Shown here: one piece after another, positions 1 to 6,638 of the stretch | How positions within the stretch are numbered: position 1 is the stretch's first letter | Layout: each line of letters begins with the position of its first letter | From: an uncultured Flavobacteriales bacterium | GTDB lineage: Bacteria > Bacteroidota > Bacteroidia > Flavobacteriales > Crocinitomicaceae | NCBI GenBank assembly: GCA_946480815.1 | Contig: CAMLLB010000057.1 | Coordinates: 1 to 27,939, forward strand | DNA length: 27,939 bases | Direction: 5' to 3' | Notes under the pieces: model-generated | What the model saw: only the letters and a program-made list of their open reading frames with translations | What the model was told of the DNA's origin: nothing | The model's database searches: none | Position numbers and translations under genes: made by a program

Positions 1-39
1 CTATATTATTGGACTATACCAACAAAAAATACTGAATAA
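1..39 (+). CDS. 3' end of an upstream gene, possibly a histidine-kinase-like ATPase
   Basis: Frame 1 is open from the window edge and reads LYYWTIPTKNTE before TAA at 37-39. Only one base separates this stop from the ATG of the STAS-like gene, so the genes are probably translated together. A strand-like stretch ending in 'W-x-I-P' resembles the tail of GHKL/HATPase domains, which often finish with a GT...iP strand. ATPases of that type are frequent partners of STAS-like DUF4325 proteins. The identification is inference from twelve residues and context; only the open frame and the stop are seen directly. Confidence 0.4.
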   Translation, partial: LYYWTIPTKNTE

Positions 40-40
40 T

Positions 41-379
41 ATGAACGTACAAGATACTATTGTTATTGCTAAGGACTTTCACGAAGATCCAGGCGCAAGA
101 GAAGAGGCTGATGGTCTAAACTCCGGAGAAGAATTTTTTAAAATTTTAGAACCTCGTTTTAACAATGCTGTCGAAGGAAATTATAAACTTTTGATTGATT
201 TAGATGGGGTTTTTGGCTATCCATCATCATTTGTTTCTGGTTCTTTTGGGGCTTTATCCATTAAATATGGATCTGAATTGGTATTGAAACATCTTGAATT
301 TAAATCTGAAAGAAGGCCAATAAGAAAAGACAAAATAATTTTAGAAATAAAAGAACCTGAATCTAGACGACAATGCTAA
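41..379 (+). CDS. STAS-like domain protein (DUF4325 family)
   Basis: A 112-residue protein that is essentially one STAS-like domain. The family pattern is clear: G-L-N-S-G-E-E-F near residues 25-32, then the core strand and helix LLIDLDGVFGYPSSFV at about 50-65, then S-F-G-x-L and a G-x-E-x-V-x-K-x-L segment. DUF4325 proteins are small cytosolic proteins thought to act as partners of histidine-kinase-like ATPases, by analogy with anti-sigma/anti-anti-sigma pairs. The gene starts one base after the upstream stop, and its own stop lies inside the start of the next gene (ATGCTAA, 373-379), so all three form one transcription unit. Base composition is much more AT-rich than downstream. The family call is strong; the process served is unknown. 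Confidence 0.8.
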   Translation: MNVQDTIVIAKDFHEDPGAREEADGLNSGEEFFKILEPRFNNAVEGNYKLLIDLDGVFGYPSSFVSGSFGALSIKYGSELVLKHLEFKSERRPIRKDKIILEIKEPESRRQC

Positions 380-978
380 TTCCTTGGTTAAAAAGAAATG
401 TTGTTTTAATTATGATTGGCTTAATCATAATTATTGTTATTTCATTTGGAGTAGGTTTATATGTTAGAGATTGGCCTATAATAAAGATGGATTACGAATT
501 CAAAATCACAGATGTAATTAATATCGGTATTTCTATTATTATTGCGATTTTGGTTCCTTTTTTTATTAAATACTTTGTTGAACGTGGAAACAAGGTGAAT
601 CAAATAGTAATCGATGAAATTATTCGCTACAGAAATCATCTAGATTTAATCCAAGAGAGGTTTTTGAATTTTTATCAATCCAATTCACTAACATCTCAAA
701 ATAAAACTGAAATTTCAATTCTTTATGAAATTTTAGATTCCAAGATTCAAATCCTTGAAGAAGTAATTAACAACACATGTAAGAGCAGAAATTCTTCCGC
801 TTTGATTAATGAACTTAAACAAAAACACATTGAATTATGGAGAACTTTAACCGGGGTTCGAATTAATAATTCATTGATTACGGCCATTAGTCCTTCAACT
901 TTCAGCACTGGTGTAAGACAGCATCAAGAAGTGGTTGATGTTATTGTTAAGATTAACTTGATGCTTTCAGAATTGTAA
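373..978 (+). CDS. Two-helix membrane protein of unknown function
   Basis: A 201-residue protein with two hydrophobic segments, at about residues 8-29 (isoleucine-rich) and 48-69. A predicted helical, charged region of about 130 residues follows and is probably cytoplasmic. I recognise no catalytic motif or named family. Its start overlaps the STAS-like stop by seven bases. As the last member of the ATPase/STAS-like cluster it could be the membrane effector or sensor controlled by the two soluble proteins; that is inference from position. Codon use is extremely AT-rich: the line 481-540 has 14 G+C in 60 by hand count, unlike genes after 1760. Confidence 0.7.
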   Translation: MLIPWLKRNVVLIMIGLIIIIVISFGVGLYVRDWPIIKMDYEFKITDVINIGISIIIAILVPFFIKYFVERGNKVNQIVIDEIIRYRNHLDLIQERFLNFYQSNSLTSQNKTEISILYEILDSKIQILEEVINNTCKSRNSSALINELKQKHIELWRTLTGVRINNSLITAISPSTFSTGVRQHQEVVDVIVKINLMLSEL

Positions 979-1027
979 TTCATTTTCGGTTCTTCTATTA
1001 TAAAAACCAATTTGTCCTATAATTACT

Positions 1028-1042
1028 ATTATGTTAAATAGA
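1028..1042 (+). repeat. 15-bp direct repeat, left copy
   Basis: ATTATGTTAAATAGA occurs here and again, exactly, at 1628-1642. The copies are 600 bp apart and bracket the small lipoprotein gene. The left copy also lies close to where the AT-rich segment ends. The surrounding 979-1256 gap shows no other gene I can support. Confidence 0.5.
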
Positions 1043-1256
1043 ATAACGTTCGCCATTCGACATTTATTGTGCAGCACTTCTACTAATCACGATTCCGAAT
1101 TAGTGATTTCCATACTCCTGTATTCCTTCACTGGAAAAACCATTTCAAATCTTCTCTCTGAGAATCGCGTAGAATTTTTTATTCCGGAATTTGTACAGAA
1201 TAAACGATTCTGACGCCGCAATTTTTTCTACTATTGCATACACTAGATTCGCATAT

Positions 1257-1610
1257 ATGAAAAATTTAATCGGACTTATTACTGCTGTTGTAATCCTGGT
1301 GAGTTGTTCCAACGACACCGAGCAACGCAAGCTGAAAATCAATCAGAAGATTGAAAAACTTCGTACGGAGATCAAACACCGGTCCAATCAAAAAAGACAA
1401 CTCAAAGAACAATTCGAACAAATCGTCCTGAAATACGAATCCACAAATCCCGGGGATCTGTCGGATGCTGAGCAAAGCCTGAGACAAGCGGAATTTGAGG
1501 ATAAAATCAGGTCTATTGAATTACAGCAACAACAAATTGAAAAGAACAACATAATGGACGAATTGGAAATCAGACACCTGGAAATTGAACATGCTGAATG
1601 TTGCATGTAA
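1257..1610 (+). CDS. Small coiled-coil lipoprotein
   Basis: A 117-residue protein starting at ATG 1257 (MKNLIGLITAVVILVSCSN). The first twenty residues form a lipoprotein signal with lipobox L-V-S-C, so the mature protein should be lipidated at Cys17. The rest is almost entirely charged and polar helix (K/E/Q-rich, heptad-like) and should form a coiled coil; it ends in E-C-C-M. An in-frame upstream start would only add residues before the signal peptide, so ATG 1257 is preferred. A weak -7-like element, TACTATTG, lies at 1229-1236. No specific family recognised. It stands alone between two copies of a 15-bp repeat. Confidence 0.65.
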   Translation: MKNLIGLITAVVILVSCSNDTEQRKLKINQKIEKLRTEIKHRSNQKRQLKEQFEQIVLKYESTNPGDLSDAEQSLRQAEFEDKIRSIELQQQQIEKNNIMDELEIRHLEIEHAECCM

Positions 1611-1627
1611 TTTTTAAATACCGACTG

Positions 1628-1642
1628 ATTATGTTAAATAGA
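1628..1642 (+). repeat. 15-bp direct repeat, right copy
   Basis: Exact second copy of the 15-mer at 1028-1042, eighteen bases after the lipoprotein stop codon. Similarity ends at the repeat boundaries on both sides. Confidence 0.5.
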
Positions 1643-1760
1643 GTCATTTTTCCCTCTTTTTAGTTAAAATTCTATGTATTTCACGGATTTTCCTTCCTGA
1701 CAGCAAACCTTTCCGGTAAAATCCAAGTCTTCTTCAAAACCCAATACTAAATACTATTAT

Positions 1761-3434
1761 ATGAAGAAGATTTTACTTGCATTCCTGGCATGTGTGTCGG
1801 TTCTTGCGATGCATTCACATGCGCAACACATCGATTCTACGTTCAATTCCAACGGTTACCTCCCCTACCTCGGCCCCAATTCCAATAGTGAAGGAAACCT
1901 GGGATCCGGCTATGCTTCTGCTATTCAGCCGGATGGAAAAATTGTAACGGTCCTGGCCCGCGATCCCAACGTGACTTCCGACCTCTGGATGTACATTTAT
2001 CGTTACTTGCCAAATGGAATGCCGGACCCTACTTTCGGAGTAAACGGTGCCGCCAAAACGTTTTGCGGACAAACAAGTATCGGTTATGACGTTGAGATCC
2101 AGTCTGATGGAAAAATTGTCATGGTCGGTGAATCAAAATATTGTACCAATGGTGTGTGCGGAGCAAGCCAATTCGTGATGATGCGTTTCAAAACAAACGG
2201 AACCCTGGATTCTACTTTCGGTGTTAACGGACATATCCTCACCAACGACGTATTCGGGACCAGCGGAATGTATTCCATTCCGAAAAGATTGCACATTCTT
2301 CCGAGCGGAAAATTCATGGTCGGTGGACGCGGACCAAGCGGCTTACCCGCTATTGTGCGACTGAATTCAAATGGTTTCCCCGATAATACTTATGGAACGA
2401 ACGGTGTATTTTCATTAACAAATGTACCACGTTCACAATTTATCGATATGGCGATCGGACCGAACGGAGAAGCTTACGGGCTCTTGATCACCGATACCTG
2501 GGACCAGCCTACGATGACGTATGATTCGACTAACTTCACAGATAATGCGATCTTCAAATTGACTCCGGGCGGAGCATTGGATCCCGCATTCGGAACAGGC
2601 GGAGTATTCAGTTTCGGGACAGATAATACCGACAAACCGTTTTCAATTGCTTTAACAAGTATGAACAAATTAGTGGTTGCAGGCTACAACATGCCGGTAA
2701 ATTCCTACTATTCACCATTGGATTTTGGCGGATACGGACAGGTAAACAGGGGATTTGTGGCATTTGTAACCAATACCGGAAGTATGGACCCGGGTATTCC
2801 GAATGGATTCACCAATTTCGATTTCCCGGAAGACAGCGCAACGTTCTTCAATAAGATCATTGAAAAAAGTCCGAATGAATTCCTGATCTGCGGATATACA
2901 ACGGATTTCGTTGGCGGGAATTTTCAGAATAAAGGATTGATCGTCAGCATGACCAACCAGGGACAACTCAATACCGCTTTCAACGGAAACGGTTACATGA
3001 TCTTTGATCACGGAATTGTAGGAACTTCGGGTTGGAACGGGAAACTTGCAAATTTCATGGATGTAGACCTGACCAATGACAATAAGATCTTACTGACCGG
3101 ATACCGCAATCCGGTTGGAGGTGCAACGAAAGGAAGTATTTACCTCTTACAGATCGCTTTCGGACCGACGAGCAACCTGGCTGTAGAAGCATTTTCGGAA
3201 GAACCGGAGTTTACAGCTTATCCGAACCCGGTTTCAAACAATCATTTCCTGGTGAACCTGGAAGAAGCTGCAACTATTCAATTGGTTTCTCTTGACGGAA
3301 GAATGCTCCATCAGGGCAAAATTTCAGAGGGAATCTCACAAATAACTCTTGATTGGGATTATAAAGGAGTTGCGATCCTGAAAGTGCACACGAAAACAGG
3401 ACTTGTGGGAACACGTAAGTTGTTATTTGAATAA
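1761..3434 (+). CDS. Secreted delta-60 repeat protein with T9SS sorting domain
   Basis: A 557-residue protein with an N-terminal signal peptide (cleavage likely after H-S-H-A, residue 21). The body has about seven degenerate delta-60 repeats (TIGR02608 type), seen as motifs such as IDSTFNSNG, PDPTFGVNG, LDSTFGVNG, PDNTYGTNG, LDPAFGTGG and LNTAFNGNG, each followed by a short beta-rich stretch; these probably build a propeller-like fold. The last 75 or so residues are a type A T9SS C-terminal domain: A-Y-P-N-P-V-S at the start, then a Q-L-V-S-L-D-G-R strand and the K-L-L-F-E end. It should cross the outer membrane by T9SS and be released or anchored at the surface. Ligand or substrate cannot be read from sequence. 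It is monocistronic, with a repeat-rich gap downstream. Confidence 0.9.
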   Translation: MKKILLAFLACVSVLAMHSHAQHIDSTFNSNGYLPYLGPNSNSEGNLGSGYASAIQPDGKIVTVLARDPNVTSDLWMYIYRYLPNGMPDPTFGVNGAAKTFCGQTSIGYDVEIQSDGKIVMVGESKYCTNGVCGASQFVMMRFKTNGTLDSTFGVNGHILTNDVFGTSGMYSIPKRLHILPSGKFMVGGRGPSGLPAIVRLNSNGFPDNTYGTNGVFSLTNVPRSQFIDMAIGPNGEAYGLLITDTWDQPTMTYDSTNFTDNAIFKLTPGGALDPAFGTGGVFSFGTDNTDKPFSIALTSMNKLVVAGYNMPVNSYYSPLDFGGYGQVNRGFVAFVTNTGSMDPGIPNGFTNFDFPEDSATFFNKIIEKSPNEFLICGYTTDFVGGNFQNKGLIVSMTNQGQLNTAFNGNGYMIFDHGIVGTSGWNGKLANFMDVDLTNDNKILLTGYRNPVGGATKGSIYLLQIAFGPTSNLAVEAFSEEPEFTAYPNPVSNNHFLVNLEEAATIQLVSLDGRMLHQGKISEGISQITLDWDYKGVAILKVHTKTGLVGTRKLLFE

Positions 3435-3442
3435 AATAATCA

Positions 3443-3625
3443 ATGACTGAAAGATCAATTCTCAAGAAGAAAATTCTAAGAAAATTGATCGAAACTCGTT
3501 TATTTGAACCGCAAGGAGAGAAAGCACACAAACATTCCTTTGGTAATTCATCTTTGTCAGATGGGGACTTGGTTTTCGAAAGTTGCGCTTTCTCTTCTTT
3601 GTGGTATTTTAATGTTCTGACGTAA
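3443..3625 (+). pseudogene. Possible truncated antitoxin-like remnant
   Basis: A 60-codon frame opens MTERSILKKKILRKLIETRLF and then runs into repeat DNA with no coherent protein pattern. The lysine-rich helix followed by 'RLF' recalls the start of small proteins encoded beside AbiEii-type nucleotidyltransferase toxins, which continue with F-W-S-Y-D or similar. Here the similarity would stop exactly where the ACCGCAAGGAGAGAAAGC repeat arm begins. This is a memory-based resemblance of about 15 residues and may be chance; the frame could also be meaningless. Confidence 0.2.
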
Positions 3626-3643
3626 TATTGCGTTATTACACCA
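3618..3643. promoter_or_regulatory. 26-bp imperfect palindrome, copy 1
   Basis: This begins TGACGTAATATTGC and is symmetrical at 9 of 13 base pairs, with GTAATA facing TATTAC around a central GC. It shares its first 14 bases with the better palindrome at 3694-3719, 76 bp downstream. The paired spacing suggests binding sites for one dimeric regulator. No regulator gene for it is visible nearby. Confidence 0.45.
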
Positions 3644-3693
3644 AGCTTTAAATCACTGAAAATCAACTATTTAAAAACACCCCACATTCTGAT

Positions 3694-3719
3694 TGACGTA
3701 ATATTGCAACATTACGTCA
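3694..3719. promoter_or_regulatory. 26-bp near-perfect palindrome, copy 2
   Basis: Left half TGACGTAATATTG faces CAACATTACGTCA: 12 of 13 pairs match, with no loop. A palindrome this long is unlikely by chance in 28 kb. It lies 80 bp upstream of the -7 element of the DUF4268 gene and could be an operator for that promoter. With no U-rich tail and no preceding gene it is a poor terminator candidate. Confidence 0.55.
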
Positions 3720-3798
3720 ACCTTTTCAATAGTCACATTTTCTAATCCGATTCACCAACTTTTAACCATAAATAACTTCCATCCCCCAAATACAATTC

Positions 3799-3806
3799 TA
3801 TCTTTG
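3799..3806 (+). promoter_or_regulatory. -7 promoter element for the DUF4268 gene
   Basis: TATCTTTG matches the Bacteroidota -7 consensus TAnnTTTG. Transcription would begin a few bases downstream, at about 3810, which excludes a TTG start at 3804 and supports ATG 3825. No convincing -33 TTTG was found at the usual spacing. Confidence 0.6.
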
Positions 3807-3824
3807 CTCCAAAGTTTCCGATAC

Positions 3825-4289
3825 ATGTATTCCAAAGAAGAACTGAAGCAGCTGAAAATCAATTTCTGGAACCAATTCAAGGCCCACATGCAGAAAATCC
3901 GTTCTTCAAACGGTCGCAGAATGAACTGGCTCGCTTATCCTTCCGAAGTAAAAGACATCTATATCCGCGTGGATGCAGATGCAAAAGGTGCTCGTTTGAC
4001 CTTTGATATCCAGGCAAAAGATGCAGGGGTTCGCCAGATCCTGTGGGAACAATTATACGAACTGAAGATCGTTTTGGAAAGTGAAATGGGAACCGATGGT
4101 ATTTGGATTGAAAACGCCAGCACACCTGTTGTTCCGGTATTTAACCGCATCATATGGGAACGTTCCGACCTCAATTTTTACAAGCCCGAAGATCACCCGG
4201 AAATAATAAACTTTTTAGCTGATCGTTTAATTCATTTCGATGCCTTTTACCAGGAATTTAAGGATATCTTGATAAATCTGGCAATGTAG
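3825..4289 (+). CDS. DUF4268 domain protein
   Basis: A 154-residue soluble protein starting MYSKEELKQLKINFWNQF. The arrangement matches DUF4268: an N-terminal F-W-x-x-F/Y helix, W-L-A-Y, a V-K-D-I-Y-I-R-V-D strand, a long helix containing I-L-W-E-Q-L-Y-E-L-K, then W-x-E and a C-terminal helix. Such domains occur alone or fused to nuclease-related N-termini in other bacteria; here only the DUF4268 part is present. No signal peptide or membrane segment. Start chosen because the -7 element ends 18 bases before this ATG. The function of the stand-alone form is not established. Confidence 0.75.
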   Translation: MYSKEELKQLKINFWNQFKAHMQKIRSSNGRRMNWLAYPSEVKDIYIRVDADAKGARLTFDIQAKDAGVRQILWEQLYELKIVLESEMGTDGIWIENASTPVVPVFNRIIWERSDLNFYKPEDHPEIINFLADRLIHFDAFYQEFKDILINLAM

Positions 4290-4301
4290 CCAAAGTCTTT
4301 G

Positions 4302-4309
4302 TATTTTTG
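4302..4309 (+). promoter_or_regulatory. -7 element placed for a leaderless transcript
   Basis: TATTTTTG fits TAnnTTTG, and only four bases (TCTT) separate it from ATG 4314. With the usual distance from the -7 element, transcription would start at or within a base or two of the start codon. This also rules out the in-frame TTG at 4299. Confidence 0.55.
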
Positions 4310-4313
4310 TCTT

Positions 4314-5126
4314 ATGTTAAAACAAATTGCTCTTTTTTCAGGCGTTTTAATTTCAGCGCTTTCTGCCCATGCTCAAACCACGCTTTTGGATGAGGATTTC
4401 CAACAGGGAATTCCTGCAAGCTGGACAACTGTAAAAGTGGATTCATACTCCGAAATCGAATCACAATTCCAGGTTCCTGAAGCATGGATAGCACTGGCAG
4501 ACCCGAATAACACTTCGGATACGGTAGCTGCTGCAACTTCTTATTTTACAGTTGCTCAACCGGCAAATCGCTGGTTAATCAGTCCTCCCATTACTATAGG
4601 AACTTTTGGAAATTACCTGAAGTGGAATGCCCGTTCTTTCGACCCAAGTTATCCGGATACTTACGAGGTATATCTTTCTACTACAGACGCACAGATCTCC
4701 AGCTTCGACAGCCTTCTTTTACGTGTGGAGTTTGAATGGGAAGAATGGACCCAGCATGAGGTAAACCTGAGCGAAATGGGCTTTAATAATGGTGAAACGG
4801 TATACATCGCTTTTAATTTGCAAACACAAGGTGGTTTCAATTTGTTTGTTGACAGTGTGAATGTACGCAAAGACGATCCATTGGCATTGGAGGAACAATC
4901 CATCCAAACCGATGTAACGGTTTATCCGAACCCGACAAGCGATCAGATTCATTTTTCCTCTAAAAACCTGGAGTCCGTTGCTGTTTACAACATGGCCGGA
5001 GCGCTGATCTATTCCCAGGAGAAGGCAAATCCGATTTCCATGGAGCGTTTCGATCAGGGAATCTACCTGGTACGTATGACTACAACTAGCGGACAAACCA
5101 TTACAAAACGCATCCGGAAGATTTAA
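4314..5126 (+). CDS. Secreted choice-of-anchor J protein with T9SS sorting domain
   Basis: A 270-residue protein with a clean signal peptide (MLKQIALFSGVLISALSAHA, cleaved before Q-T). Residues about 25-185 form a choice-of-anchor J / MAM-like jelly-roll domain: E-D-F-Q-Q-G-I-P-A-S-W near the start, R-W-L-I-S-P-P-I, Y-L-K-W-N-A-R-S, and F-N-L-F-V-D-S-V-N-V at the end. The last 75 residues are a T9SS type A sorting domain (V-Y-P-N-P-T-S, then V-A-V-Y-N-M-A-G-A, then G-I-Y-L-V-R-M). It should be exported by Sec and then T9SS; the jelly roll suggests carbohydrate or surface binding, but no catalytic residues are recognisable. Confidence 0.85.
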   Translation: MLKQIALFSGVLISALSAHAQTTLLDEDFQQGIPASWTTVKVDSYSEIESQFQVPEAWIALADPNNTSDTVAAATSYFTVAQPANRWLISPPITIGTFGNYLKWNARSFDPSYPDTYEVYLSTTDAQISSFDSLLLRVEFEWEEWTQHEVNLSEMGFNNGETVYIAFNLQTQGGFNLFVDSVNVRKDDPLALEEQSIQTDVTVYPNPTSDQIHFSSKNLESVAVYNMAGALIYSQEKANPISMERFDQGIYLVRMTTTSGQTITKRIRKI

Positions 5127-5156
5127 AATCCGATTCGCTAACAAACTGGTTACACT

Positions 5157-6638
5157 TTGAAAAGACTCACTGTTTTTAGCATAAAATCCTTCGCAGGTCC
5201 CTTTGTAGTGACCTTCTTCATTTCGATGGTGATGCTGATCATGCAGTTCACCTGGGTGTATATCGATGATTTGATGGGAAAAGGATTAAGCGTGGCTGTG
5301 ATCATCGAGTTGATGTTTTACGTTTCTGCCAGCCTGATCCCACTCGCGCTTCCGCTGGCCATTCTCTTAAGTTCGATCATGACCTTAGGAAACCTGGCAG
5401 AAAACAATGAGTTAACCGCATTGAAATCTTCCGGCTTGTCTCTTTTCAGAATCCTGAGGCCGTTAACACAAACAGTCGTGTTGATCGCCACTGCGACTTT
5501 TTTCTTTTCGAATTATGTCATTCCGGTCGCAAATCTGAAATGGCACACCATCATTTTTGATATCCAGGAAACGAAAGTCGGAATGCTGCTTACTCCCGGC
5601 TCCTACTCCCATGAAATTGACGGGTATGCAATCAAAGTAAAATCCGGGAAAAACAACACTTTTTACGGCATTACGATTCATGATTATACAAATCCTGAAA
5701 TCCTGAAAACAGTCAAATCAGATTCAGGAACTGTTTACAAAGGTGATAATGGAAAATACCTCCTGTTCCACCTTTCGAATGGGATCGTGCACGAAGAATT
5801 GCAAGCCCAGGCACCGGTTTTTACCAACCAGGGACAACCTTTTCATACCGGCGATTTCAGACCAAGCAGAACAACCCAATTCAAGGCTGCAACCTATAAA
5901 ATGGAATTGATCGGGTTTGATTTGAACAAATCGGACGAAGAACTCTTTAAGAATGATTATGAAATGCTAAATGTGTTCCAGATCAATGAAGCAAAAGATT
6001 CTTTGCAGCGAAAACAGGACAAAATACTATCCGATTTCGGGAAAACGAACCTGAACAGCCGGCCTTTCAATCAATCGCTTAGTTTTGCAAAATTACCGAA
6101 AACAGGTCCGGCAAAGAAGCTGAAAGAGACCGAAGAAATCCAGCAATTACAAAGTGTTCCTTCCAAAGTCATCAAACTTTCCTCTTTAAGCAAACAAGAA
6201 CGCATTGCTGCGGTAAATGCGGCTATCGTGAGTGCACGAAGCATGAAGATCAGTACAGAAGAACAAGCTCAGTTTGTGGATTCTTTCCGATCGAATTACG
6301 AACAATACCAGATCGAATTTCATCGTAAATTTGCCCTTTCGGGAGCAATTATCGTCTTGTTTTTCGTTGGAGCACCACTTGGAGCAATTGTCCGTAAAGG
6401 TGGTTTCGGAGCACCGGTTGTGATCGCAGCCCTGCTTTTCATGGTTTACTTCGTGCTCTTCAGTATCGGACAAAACCTGGCAATGTCGGCCGTACTATCT
6501 CCTTTCTGGGGAATGTGGCTTCCCACCGCGGTTTTAATCCCGATTGCCTGCATTTTAATGATCGCTGCGGCAAATGACCTCGGAGTTTTCGATAAAAAGC
6601 TCTGGCGTTACATTCTAACTTTTGGCAGAAGACGATGA
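5157..6638 (+). CDS. LptF/LptG family permease (YjgP/YjgQ)
   Basis: A 493-residue inner-membrane permease of the Lpt lipopolysaccharide export ABC transporter. The N-terminal block has the family's three helices (about residues 12-33, 50-80, 100-120), including the conserved cytoplasmic turn N-N-E-L-T-A-L-K-S-S-G after helix 2. A beta-rich periplasmic domain follows, and the C-terminal block has three more helices from about 395, with L-S-G-A-I-I-V-L-F-F-V-G-A-P-L-G-A-I-V-R-K-G-G as the typical signature. A charged insertion at about 250-385 makes it longer than proteobacterial LptF/G (about 360), common in Bacteroidota. The start is TTG; no ATG fits before helix 1. It overlaps the next gene by four bases (ATGA). 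Confidence 0.9.
   Translation: MKRLTVFSIKSFAGPFVVTFFISMVMLIMQFTWVYIDDLMGKGLSVAVIIELMFYVSASLIPLALPLAILLSSIMTLGNLAENNELTALKSSGLSLFRILRPLTQTVVLIATATFFFSNYVIPVANLKWHTIIFDIQETKVGMLLTPGSYSHEIDGYAIKVKSGKNNTFYGITIHDYTNPEILKTVKSDSGTVYKGDNGKYLLFHLSNGIVHEELQAQAPVFTNQGQPFHTGDFRPSRTTQFKAATYKMELIGFDLNKSDEELFKNDYEMLNVFQINEAKDSLQRKQDKILSDFGKTNLNSRPFNQSLSFAKLPKTGPAKKLKETEEIQQLQSVPSKVIKLSSLSKQERIAAVNAAIVSARSMKISTEEQAQFVDSFRSNYEQYQIEFHRKFALSGAIIVLFFVGAPLGAIVRKGGFGAPVVIAALLFMVYFVLFSIGQNLAMSAVLSPFWGMWLPTAVLIPIACILMIAAANDLGVFDKKLWRYILTFGRRR

Larger units (their letters stand above)
3435..3798. other. Repeat-rich intergenic region
   Basis: About 365 bases without a convincing gene. Just after the T9SS stop is an inverted repeat with 9/10 matching arms (3453-3462 and 3481-3490, GATCAATTCT/AAAATTGATC). 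A longer interrupted inverted repeat has arms at 3508-3525 and 3587-3605 (ACCGCAAGGA.. against ..TTTGTGGT), recalling the purine-rich ACCACAAAG-type repeats of Bacteroidota intergenic DNA. Two related 26-bp palindromes follow and are listed separately. A possible gene remnant overlaps the first half. Confidence 0.6.

Noticed and set aside
1031..1213. 60-codon plus-strand frame
   Set aside because: It begins within the 15-bp direct repeat, has no promoter, signal or family pattern, and overlaps the upstream region of the lipoprotein gene.
3274..3666. 130-codon minus-strand frame over the end of the T9SS protein gene
   Set aside because: Half lies antisense to a certain coding region and the rest crosses repeats; no recognisable domain.
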